A stretch of 64,000 nucleotides of DNA, taken from the NCBI RefSeq assembly GCF_048773025.1, contig NC_133544.1:63353501-63417500 (forward strand), read 5' to 3'. Position 1 is the stretch's first letter. Every line of letters starts with the position of its first letter. This document shows, piece by piece, positions 51,974 to 62,200 of this stretch. This stretch comes from Camelus bactrianus. Its lineage: Eukaryota; Chordata; Mammalia; Artiodactyla; Camelidae. The position numbers and the translations under genes are program-made. Under the pieces are notes generated by a model. The model did no database searches. It had not been told where the DNA came from and saw only the letters and a list, made by a program, of their open reading frames with translations.

Positions 51974-53999
51974 GCACATCAAGAGATAAACTTGCAGATA
52001 CCTAACATTCGCCTTTACCAGCAATTTACCCCAATCTAGTTCCAGGGTATTAATAAAAGACATCCGGTGGAGGAGTTCCTTCTTTCTCTCACTCCATCAT
52101 TTAGTTAGAAAATCTCTGAGTGCCTGCTCTGTCAGGTACCGGACTTACTGAGGTGATCAGAACAGACAAGGTGCCTCCCTTTCTGAGCCTTAAGTTCTAG
52201 TTGGGAAGAGAGCCAAATTAGCACATAAATAGAATCGCGTTGCTGTAAGTGGAGTGAAGGAAAGAAACTAGGTAGTGATCCCATATGGGGAGGGGGAGGG
52301 GGCTACTGAGACACTGGTCGAGGAAGACCTCTAAGCAGGAGGCATTTAGGCTGAAATCTGACAGCTGGCAAGTGTCCACCCTGGGACTGGCTGGGCAGAG
52401 TGAACCTAGATATTGCTTTACTAACTCTCACTGTCATGTGATTGAGTAATGGAGTTTGCTTGTGCAGAAGGTACTGCCTCAGGAGATGACTAACATCACC
52501 AACATTTACTGAGGGAGTGTCTGTCTCCTAAGTAAGTGTACAGGGCTCAGTTTTGCCAGAGGGCGATCAAGTAGGGGCAGAGTCACGGAAGATGGAAGGG
52601 CCATTCAGGCAGAATACAAAACACCAGTCTCGGGGGTTCCTGAGACCCTCATCCTTTCCTGCTCCTTCCTCCGTGATGGCTGCGTCTGGGACTTGGGGGT
52701 CCACAGGGCTTGGAGGAGAGCCTGGGGATCTGAGTCTGGTGCTGATGTGAGCCTAGTTCACTGTGATGGCAAGTGAGCCCCTTCACCTGTTTCCCGGTTC
52801 CTCAGAGGGGGACAGAATCCTCTGCCTACTGCTTAGCCTTACAGTCAAGAGCAGAGGAGCTCACGTTGGCTTTGGTGTTGTACAGATGCACGATATTCTT
52901 CGTAAAGATTCCAGATAAGGATGCCACCCCACCCATGTCCCTTGGTAAATCACTGGAATGACTTGGGTCAGCAAGGAGAAGCAAGGACGCCCTAGAGTTT
53001 GCTAAAAATAGTGTCTTGCTGTCTCCACTGGAAAGAAGTCCTTTTCAATGTTAACCCAGTTTCCTCCCATCAAGGCTTGGAGGCATGAAATGGAGACCCG
53101 TTGCTGACCACTTTCTGAACCACAGCCCTTCATTTATTTGAACTCTCTTAAGTCCTTCCAGCCTTGTCTCACATTTATATGCTCTTCCCCAATAGGTTCT
53201 TTTTTTCTCCTTGGCTGAATTTTGTGTGGGTGGTTCAGGGAAAGGGTAGACAAGTACCCTTTCTGCTTCTCAGTGGGATTTTTGAAAGAATTTGAAAATG
53301 GGAGGGCTCTCTTCCTGCATCCCATTGCCTCTGGAATGGGAGCTTGCTCGCATTTCTGGAGCAAACAGGGAGAATGGGCTGCCCTCTTCCCCAAGGTGGT
53401 GGAACCCACCTGGAAGAATGGAGGGTGTTCTGGCGTGAGAAGGTGGCTGCCCAGAGAAGCTGTCAGCCAGAGGGTGGTCTGCCTTCATTCCTTCAGACCT
53501 TGTGTCCTGCCAGGGCTCAAGGGGGCCCTTCTGAAGGCAGAGAGGCCCCCAGAGGGTGAGAGGGGCAATCAGAAGCAAGAGTGTTCAGGGATGATGCAAC
53601 GAGAGGGGTCTGGGTGGCCTGGAGTGCTCTGGGGCCAGGAGTGTTGGCTTTGATCAGAAGCTTGGCTACAGCCTTGCCAGGGCCTCCTGGTTCTGTAATT
53701 TCCCCTCCATCAAGCTCTCCCAGAAGCTGGAAGTCATGGAAGGGGCAACAAAATGCACATGGCGGTGTAATCAGAAGCTCCTGGGGCCATAGTGAAGGGA
53801 GAAGTGGTCATCCACTGTGGGCAACAGCGACCCACTGGTGGGGCAGGGAGCCCTAGGCTCCCCTGGGTGCCAGCTTCTTGAAGCAGGAGCCCCACTTCTA
53901 TCCTACGGAGGTGGTCCACCCTGACCCAGACCAACTGACCCAAACATAGGCTCTCTGATCATCTTTCTGGGCATTCCCTTATTTGCATGTCAGTTACTA

Positions 54000-54250
54000 A
54001 GCTGAAACTCTATATGTTTGTTAATGGGAATTTACATATGCTAAAATGCACAATTCTTAGGTGTACAGCTGGACTCATTTTGACATGTGTATACACCCGT
54101 GGAAATCACCCAAATTAAGATGCAGAACATTTCCACCACCCAGAAGTTTCCCTCGTGCCCCTTTCTGGTCAGTCCTTCCACCCCAGAGGCATCCACCATC
54201 CATCACTAGTGATTAGTTTTGCCTGTCCTTGAGCGTCATCTGTGTGGAGT
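54000..54250 (-). mobile_element. Old L1 3'UTR fragment, antisense
   Basis: TAGGTGTACAGCTGGACTCAT TTTGACATGTG and AAATTAAGATGCAGAACATTTCC are the reversed L1 3' pattern. Confidence 0.65.
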
Positions 54251-54568
54251 CCACATCTTGTACAGAGACTGAATCCCCAGGGCCTGGGGCTGGTGTCTGG
54301 CACTTGGCAGGGATGCACAGTGAGAGAAGCCTTGGTTCTTAGCTACCCTGTGACTGAGCACTGACCCCCTGGGAAACTGAGGCTGTGGGCGGTTAGTGAG
54401 CTGCCCAAGGCACAAGGTCCTCGGCTTAGTGGATCCTGGCCATCAGCCCAGGCTCCCTAATTCTGAATCCAGTACTCTCTCCGGGCCCCCAGGGAGCTCC
54501 CCCAGCTCCTCCCTCGGGGCTCCCTTCTAGTGCTCTTCACAGGGAGCCTGGTGATCCTGGGCAGGTAG

Positions 54569-54581
54569 TGCCCCCTGCTGC
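54569..54581 (-). promoter_or_regulatory. Candidate CTCF site 0.7 kb from E-alpha
   Basis: The minus strand reads GCAGCAGGGGGCA, then CTACC: 12 of 13 positions of the CTCF core consensus. It lies on the DAD1 side of the enhancer and points leftwards, away from TRAC. In mouse, CTCF and cohesin are known to act around E-alpha in folding the Tcra locus. Use of this site is inferred. Confidence 0.6.
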
Positions 54582-55133
54582 CTGCGGGGCCAGACCCTAC
54601 ACCCTCATTCCTCCATGCGATGTGATAGGATCATGCCGACCAGAGCCCAGTGCAGTGACAGGCAAAGGGCAGGGACTTGGCTCCTGCAGTGAAGTCTCCT
54701 GTCCTTTTATTTTCCTCTGAAAAGGGGTTTTCCTCAGCTTTGGGGGCTTTCCTTCCCCAGAATAAGCAGACGAAGGGAGAAGAGGCCTCTTTGGTGGAAC
54801 GCTGCTGCCCCCAGGTGGGTTCTTGGGGACACTACCACAGAGCAGGACATCCAGGCCCGGCGTTTTTGGGGTCTCGGGTTCTGGACTTCCTTCTACAGCT
54901 CCCCAGCTCCTGGCCTCCTGGATCCTAGTGCCCTTGGTCCCTGGGAGGCAGATGTCCATCAGAAGCATCACCCAGCACCTCAACCCCAACCTGGAGTAGG
55001 AGGAGGATCTTTCCAGGAGAACCAATCCCAGCCATTGTGGGAGGCAGATGTGGCCCTCACACCTCCGGCGGAGGGCGGGCTGGACATAAGCCTCGAGGGC
55101 TTGTCTTGTATTAAGCAAGGGTTTAATCGGGTG

Positions 55134-55150
55134 AGATCAAGGTTTGATCT
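55134..55150 (+). repeat. Perfect inverted repeat AGATCAA-GGT-TTGATCT
   Basis: Two 7-bp arms around 3 bp, within a CpG-rich stretch about 110 bp beyond the E-alpha MYB/ETS/E-box end. Each arm resembles a TCF/LEF site (ATCAAAG-like). It could be an added regulatory element or chance. Confidence 0.5.
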
Positions 55151-55259
55151 TAGGGCTCGGATGGGGGGCAGAGGCGGGGCGGGGGTGCTTCTCTGCAGCG
55201 GGGTGTGCAGCACCTCCGGCCTGCTGTGGGCGTGGGTGCCGCCGCCAGCCCCTCCCAGC

Positions 55260-55470
55260 TCGCCGCCTTCCTGTCGCACCTGCGGTCGCGGCGGTGTAAC
55301 GGCGCAGCCCTCCCGGCCCCGGCACGTGGCCCGGGGCGATGCTATCTCTAACTCAGTATTTTTAACTCTTCTTTCCAGAGGATGTGGCTTCTGCGGGAAA
55401 GCTTCAAAGGGCGCCCCACTGGCCCCCCCGCTTGGCAGCCATGATGTCATGGAAATGGGCGGGGCGGCCC
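55260..55470 (-). promoter_or_regulatory. T-cell receptor alpha enhancer (E-alpha) core
   Basis: Read on the TRAC strand, the order of sites is that of the well-studied E-alpha. A CRE-like site (TGATGTCA on +, 55442-55449; T-alpha-1) is followed by a TCF/LEF site CCTTTGAAGC (55401-55410), then RUNX GCCACA (55383-55388) and ETS CATCCTC (55378-55384; T-alpha-2). Next come GATA AGATAG (55342-55347), E-box CACGTG (55323-55328), MYB site (TAACGG on +, 55297-55302), E-box CAGGTG (55277-55282) and ETS CAGGAAG (55267-55273). The RUNX/ETS block and TCF/LEF site look identical to human as I recall it. The enhancer drives TRAJ-TRAC rearrangement and TRAC expression in alpha-beta T cells by cooperative binding of ATF/CREB, LEF1/TCF1, RUNX1 and ETS1, with GATA3. 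It lies about 3.8 kb beyond the TRAC poly(A) site, in the expected place. Confidence 0.93.
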
Positions 55471-55824
55471 CAGGCCCCCAAACACCTGCCAGGAAGTGGG
55501 AGACTTTTTCCACTTCCTGTCCTACTTCTGGCTACTGACTCAATGTCTGACCTGCTTATTAATTTCAAAATATAGCTCTCTGTGTGATACTCAGAGGAAG
55601 CCTTACTCATGTGTGTGTCTGGGTGAGATGAGGCCTGAAACCCAGGTGGCCTTACACAGAGGCAGGGCACCGGCCAGTCTGCAGCCTCCTGGCTAGTCAG
55701 TGGACTTACTGAGTGACAGTTCCGGGTCTGCAGGCGGCTTGCTCCCCGGCCCCAGACCCACCCCTCTGTCAGAAGCCCTTCTTCCCACACACTGCTCCAG
55801 GAGGTAGTTTGGAGAAGGAGTTTT

Positions 55825-55930
55825 TTGTTTTGTTTTGTTTTGTTTTTAAATGGAGGTCCTGGATGGAACCCAGGACCTCCTGCATACTAAGCACATGCTC
55901 TACCACTGGTCTATTATTCCCCCCACCCCT
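55825..55930 (-). mobile_element. Camelid tRNA-derived SINE (vic-1 type), antisense, with TSD
   Basis: The minus strand carries a somewhat diverged tRNA-like head and a (CAAAA)n tail. The flanks AGAAGGAGTTTT (55813-55824 and 55931-55942) are a 12-bp target duplication. It is inserted only 350 bp on the TRAC side of the E-alpha core. Confidence 0.92.
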
Positions 55931-58900
55931 AGAAGGAGTTTTAAGATAGGACATGTGGAGAAAATGAAGTGAACGGTAATGTGGCCTTTAGCCCTGAACC
56001 TTGATATGGTCCCTCAGTGACCAGAGCAATACTTCTGGAAGCTCTGTGTCTTCCCAGAATAACCATCCTCCAGGTTCTATTGGGTTAGTGCCCGCCTGGG
56101 GGCTGCACTGACCACGGGGCCATCACTCAGGTTTTGCTTTTCCTGATAGTTCTTGAGAGGTGTACTCTTAACTCTTGGCTAAATTGTGAAATAGTGGCTC
56201 ACCGGGCCACCTCACCTGTTAATCCCCACTTTCCTTTCTCTTATGCTTCCCGCCCCCAACTGGCTCCCCTGCAACACATGTAGCTGGGCCCCCTCCCCAG
56301 TGCCTGATGGCCCTAATCATTTACCTGTTCACTTGCTGGTTAAGTGTATTTTAGGCATTAGTTGTGAGCCAGGCACTGTGCTAGGTGTGGCAGACACACG
56401 GATGAACAAGATAAGATACACTTCCCAACCCAAGGAGCGCATGGTTGAGTGGATTTTCTTGCCCAGATGTTACCTGATAGTTAAAGTGATATATGTTAAG
56501 GGCTTATGTGTGACCCTAGAGAAGATGGATTTCATGGGAAAACCAAGAAGACAAACAATCCTTCAAGACTCAGATGGCGCCTCTCCAATGGTAGGTCTTA
56601 GCAGAGGGGTTGCTCTCTTGGACTGAAGACCCCACCTGGATGTTTCTGAGGCACACACCAGCTTAGCCTTCTCTTGACTGGACTGTGATTCCATTTCTAC
56701 TCAGAGGGCAGGTCTCTGGGTGAAGTGTCGGAGAATCCTCTAGAACCCTAGGCCTGGGGTTATAAGCAATCATGCAATCCATTCTTCTGCCTCCAGGGTT
56801 GGCCTGCACTTACGCCTTTTCAGGCAGTAGGGTGTCTGTCCAGCGAAATCTGTTCTACAACTGGCCTGGGTGACATGTTTCCCAGGGGATGGTGTGTGAC
56901 CTTCCCTCCTGGAGGCTGGTCCCTGCTCATAGGGACTGTGTCTCCTCAGGGCTAGGCCTCCTTATGGACTCATGACTGTATCCAGGTTTCCTTAGCAGCC
57001 TCTTCCCTCTTCCCTCCATGTTGAACAAGGCCTGGTGTCTTACTGCACTGAGGGGATCTTCTGCAGGGGCCCTCAGCCCAGTGCTGCCCCTCCTAGTGGG
57101 CATGGGCCCCCTTCCCCTGTGCCTCCTCACAAGGCTGCTTTAATTCCCTCCGACACCCCCAGGGTGGCCTGGGCAGACATGAGAACAGAGTGGACAAAGA
57201 TGAGTGGCCCCTCTGCACCACCTGCTCAGCACACCCGCTTGCTCTGCCCTCTGACTCGGCCCTCATTGGCTGTCGGCTAACTGCTTCAGTCTTGAGACAA
57301 GGTTCTTGATGGGATCAAGGACCCCCTGGTTTGAGATGGGACCCTCTCACAGGCAGTGCTGTCCTGCTTTCCAGATGGTCTCCCACCTGCCTGAGCCCTC
57401 GTCACCCTCGGCTTGGGCTGGGCCTGGAAGGGTGGGTCTTACTCCCTCCATGGGTCTGGGTGGCTCCCTCGCCACTGCTGCCCCCCTAGCCACTGCTGCC
57501 CATCATCTCATAGGTCCTCAGGTGGCCCTACGGGTCCAGTGTCCATGGGGCCCTGCCATCTCAGGGCCCTGGACTGTCATGACTCCTTAGGCTCCCTGGG
57601 CCTCCTCCGAGGTCTTGGAAGGGTCTGTCTTTGGCCCCTTCACTGCCTTCTAGGGTCCCTGCTCCTGTCCCTTGTCCTAAGCCCTGTGTCCCCTTCAGCC
57701 CCAGCATCTTTGCAGCCAACTCTCAGGAGCAGACGTGTCTCCCCAGCCACCCACACGTTCCTTGCCTGGATCTTTAGTATACAGACCAAAGTGGATTACT
57801 ACTTTAGGAGAAAAAAAAAAGACAAACTAATTTGCCTTAAGTTTTTAACAGTTGATAAAGGCTTGCTCTATTAACCCTCCCAGGCGCATTTTCATTTAAC
57901 ATGGGGAAGAGGATGCTTTAATTAAAAGAAATTCCCAGTGGTGGGATCTCCGGCATTGTGTTAGACTGAGGAGGAGGCAGTTTTGAGTTTCCCGCAGGTG
58001 GTACCTGTCCTCCTGTGTGTGAGTGAGTGACCTGCTATGATGTGATTTCCTCTGAGACCTTTCCCTTTAGTGATCTTTAAGGCCACTTATATTTGGGCTG
58101 TATGTGAGGCAGCTCAGGGAGAAGTGGGATTTCTGTGACTACCCTTGGGAGTGCTGCGGGAGATGGACGGGGTTCTTACTTCTATAGAAGCCACAGAATC
58201 AGAGATGAGTGGTGCTGGAGGCAGCTCCAACTGTGGAGCTCAGGGAGGGCAGGGGCCTGCCGAGCTGGTGGCTCCATCCCTGTGAAAAGAAGCAGGCCTG
58301 AATTGTAGCTGGAAGGATTTGCATGTTTCTGGCTGGTGTGGTCAGAGACACATCCCTTCCCACCCTGGGGGAATGGTAAGCACTGAGCTTCAGTCTTATT
58401 AGTTGTAATTGTGAGGTGGATGCCTGAGTGGTCTCTGGGGGTGTTCCCGTCAGTGCCCATGACCCCACGAAAGGCTAGGAGAATCCCACCTCCTGTCCTC
58501 TAGGTGAGGGCTCGAGACATCTGTCTCCTTGGCTGAGTCCCTGGGCTTGAGGAGAGAGAGCTCATCTTTGTTCTCCTCATTCTCACAACCAGGGTGGTGG
58601 GAGTAGTCAGTCTTCTACCCACTTCCCTGGCTTCTTGACTGGGCACTCCAAGGGGCTGGGCCTTGAATGGGGACCCAGGCAGTGGAGGGGTGGGTGGTCC
58701 CCAACCATGAATTTGTAGAGCAACGCACAGTTTCATTGTGAATCCAGCCTGAGAGGGAAGGCAAAGGAAATATTCTAGGAGGGCAGGAGACAGTGGGTGG
58801 CCTTTTGGGGACACTTGCTGGGTGGTCCCTGTCTGCCCAATTTCAACTGTAGGTCATTACCACCCATGTGTCTGGGCGTCCGGCTATGGGTGGCCCAGTG

Positions 58901-59163
58901 GTGTGGCATGAAAACGGAGGAGCAGGGACCCAAGCTTTTAAGTGGGTTTGCCTGGCCCCCAGCACAGCCTTCTGAGTGGATTTTTTTAGAGGTTATTCCA
59001 GGAAGAGGTTGACTTAAGCAGCTTGTTGAGTTAGGTTCCCTGAACGTCATCATGGACAAACGTCTCAGTTTCTTTCTGCCAGGCTAGTGATCCGTAGCCG
59101 GGCGACAACAACCCCGACCAAACCCAGCCAAACAGGAGCACAGTCTCTGCTCTTCCAAAACAC

Positions 59164-59219
59164 TTTTTTTTTTCTTAAACATTTTTTATTGAGTTATAGT
59201 CATTTTACAATGTTGTCAA
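59164..59219 (-). mobile_element. L1 3'-end fragment at the TRAC poly(A) site
   Basis: Reversed L1 3' end: T-run, then ATTTTTTATTGAGTTATAGTC ATTTTACAATGTTGT. It begins right after the TRAC ATTAAA signal. On the TRAC strand the fragment supplies a canonical AATAAA (59185-59190). Confidence 0.8.
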
Positions 59220-62200
59220 AAACTTTTAATGAAGCCAAGGCAGCAAAATGTGGCTCAGGTACACAGCAGAGCAGGGCCTAGATAATGAGATAATTTCCCC
59301 CACATCTTGGGGAAGAGGGTGGTAGGTATTTCTTTATGAACACTATTTAAAAAAATACAAACTCTGCACAGTGTGCTCCAGGAGCTAGAACTCAAGAGAC
59401 CCCACTGAGGATCCATCACCCAGTGGGCATCGAGGCAGTCTCTGGGAGCGGGGAGGGAGCTTCTCCACGGCCAGGAGGGGCTGCAGCAGCCCCCGCCTTT
59501 GCCGGGGATGCCACGCAGTGACAAGTAGCAACGAGGGAACAGAGTGGGTGGCGGCAGTGCTGGACAGCTCTCCAGAATCTTGATCACGAATATCTGGTGG
59601 GATCCCGTCGGTGGTATTGCCTGAGGCCAGAGAGGTGGATGGAGCCTTCTTGTCCACGGGGCAGAGAACATTCCTTTCTGCTTGAAGAGGGAGAGGACTG
59701 GCTATGAAGAGGAAGGGGCGAGGGAGCACATGGCTCTCATGTTCTTGGCGACCTGAGATGAGAAAGAACAGAAGTCAGGCTGGATACTGAGGAGACCCAG
59801 GACAGTTAGGGATGTGATGGGGACACATCTGTTTGTAGAGTTCTAGGAGCAAACGGACCCCGGGGTTCTTTCTGATGGTGGTGGAAACGGATGCTCTTGT
59901 CAGCCGGATGGCCAAGGACACTGGGTGGAGAGGGGTACGGAGCCAGGACTAGGGTGTAATATGAGTATAATGTCTTCTCACCATATTGGGGTCAGGAATT
60001 GATGGCCCCTTCAGGATTTGTAGTGAAAGGGATACAATAGAAGGCATGGGTATGAATGAATGAGTCCGGTTCTGAGTTTCTGTATTTCCTTCTATTCATT
60101 AGCTGTGTGGCCCTTGATGTTACTTGGCCTCAGTTTCTTCATTTCCCAAATGAGGAATAATTACAACTGTTCTTCATACTTTGTAGGGGAGACATGGCTC
60201 AATCGAGGTGACAGTTGTCACCTGAGGAGGGTATTGTGTTATACATGTGTTCCGGGCCTTGCTATTAACAAGAGGAACTCCTAGCAGGAAAAAAAAGAAT
60301 TTTGGCAGGCCCAGCCTTTGGACCTAAAAGCAAGACCCTGGTTTGCTTTTCAGAACTTGGGAACCCACCCCAAGACCGCCACACCCCACCGCCCATTTGA
60401 GATGCTGGCTCACCTCAGCTGGACCACAGCTGCAGTGTCATGAGCAGGTTAAACCCGACCATTTTCAGGAGGAGGATGCGGAACACGATCACCAGTAGAT
60501 TTTGGAAATTCAGGCTGACATCTGCAAAACCAAGGGGCCACAGCAGTCATTGGCACGCACTCCAGGTCTGCACAGGCCACGTGACACCAAAGGCAGGGTG
60601 GGGAGTCGGGGGGGGGGGGCTTCAATGCCTGGAGCCGCCTCTTCCTTTGAGCTTTGCTGCACATTCCCTCATAAGCACTTCATTGCCAAGAGGAAACGCT
60701 AACTGCACTTGGCCCTCGTTTTATTTCTGAGCCCCCTCCGTGGATGAGGATGGTGGGTGTCAGAACTTATCACACACGATTCCCTGGGTCTGGGCCCCCG
60801 AGTGCTAATTTAGTGGCTGAACCACGAGAGAGAGGGATGACTCAGTAAGGGCTCAAGTGGAAATGAATATGGGCCTAGGGTCAGTGGTGAGGAGGGATGG
60901 GGATCTTTGAGAGACAAGGTCACTGCCTACATGAGTTCTGCTGCTCTTTTTTTTTTTTTTTTAAATTTATTAAGGGGGAGATAGTTAGGTTTATTTATTT
61001 AATGGAGGTACTGGGGATTGAACCTAGGACCTTGTGCATGCTAGGTGTGCACTCTATCACTGAGCTATACCCTCCCCTCCTCTCTGCTCTTTCTGAAAGA
61101 AGGCAAAACCCCCTCGCTGTGGAGGGGGCATGTCCTCAGGATGCCCTGGTTAGTTTAGGGTTACATGTAAGCCGGTCAGAGATTTCACAGCCGGGCCACC
61201 CAGGAGCTCTCCTCAGCTCTGCTGACAGTGGAGCCATTGAAAGGAACACAGAGGCCCAGGAGTGAGTCATGGGTCTAGTCAAACTAGACTCGTCCTCCAA
61301 GTACTTAGAGTGGAAGAGAAAATTGGAGGTGGTGAGAGGAAGCTGGGGGTTCAAGAATGCCCCCGGGGCAGCTCTGAGTGGGGCTCGGGATGCTGTTCTT
61401 GCTCCTCAGAACTTCATTCCCAGATCCACACCTTCCTTCTCACCTCCTCTATCCAGTCCGGGTAATTGTGGATTCAATTGCCTCCCCAAACCTCCCCAAA
61501 CCAGTATGAAGCCAGGATAGACCCCTCTCGTACCTGTTTCAAAGCTTTTCTCTACCAACTTGGGATCACAGGGAAATTCTAAAAGAAGAAACAAAGGTAT
61601 TTTTCTTAGAGTCCACAGTATGCTGACCCTCCCACCCCAGAGCCCCAGGAGTTGGGCTGGTGAACATTTACAGCCTTTCCAGGCTTCCTCGGGAAAAGAT
61701 CAGGAGGGAACTGACCAGCACCCTGGCTTCTGGGCACCATTTCATTCACTTAATGAACACTGGTCGTGCTGAACACACGTTACATGACATGAGGCCATAA
61801 GGAGCCTTCAGACACAGACCCTGCCCTTGGGCATTCTCCAGTCTGCAGTCTGATAGAGGCAGGAAGGCAGACACCGTGACCAAAAGGGGTATGGATGCTT
61901 TCATATGTTCCACAAAGTTTTGATCCCTGCATCCCCAATTTTTTTTCTCCATCTCAGGAAATAGGACTACCATTAACTCAGCTGCTCAGAAATAAACTCT
62001 AGCCACCTTCCTTGATCCCCTCTTTCCCTTCTCATCTCAAATGGTTCTACCTTTGAATCCCAAACAGTGCTGGACACTCAACTTCCCTGCTACAGCCCTG
62101 TCCCAGCCTCCATCATCTCTCTGTTCCCAATCGCTTCTTTTCTGCTTCCATCCTTGGCTCCTACAATCTATTCTCCACTCAGCAGTCAGAGTGCTTTTTA

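Larger units (their letters stand above)
48336..59209. promoter_or_regulatory. DAD1-TRAC intergenic control region (TCR-alpha/Dad1 LCR equivalent)
   Basis: The convergent 3' ends of DAD1 and TRAC enclose 10.9 kb without any gene. In mouse and human this interval is known as the TCR-alpha locus control region, a set of nuclease-sensitive sites of which HS1 is the enhancer E-alpha. Here E-alpha can be read at about 55260-55460. The other sites cannot be placed by eye. Repeats are sparse for the window: MER5-type relics (49045-50215), a (GTTTTTT)n tract (50220-50288), a CA repeat (51942-51973), an L1 piece (54000-54250) and one SINE (55825-55930). The stretches 50290-53980 and 55960-59160 hold no gene I can support. 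Confidence 0.75.

Noticed and set aside
54597-55538. Overlapping long frames (173, 177 and 167 codons) on both strands near E-alpha
   Set aside because: GC-rich DNA lacks stop codons by chance. No domains are seen and the region is a known enhancer.
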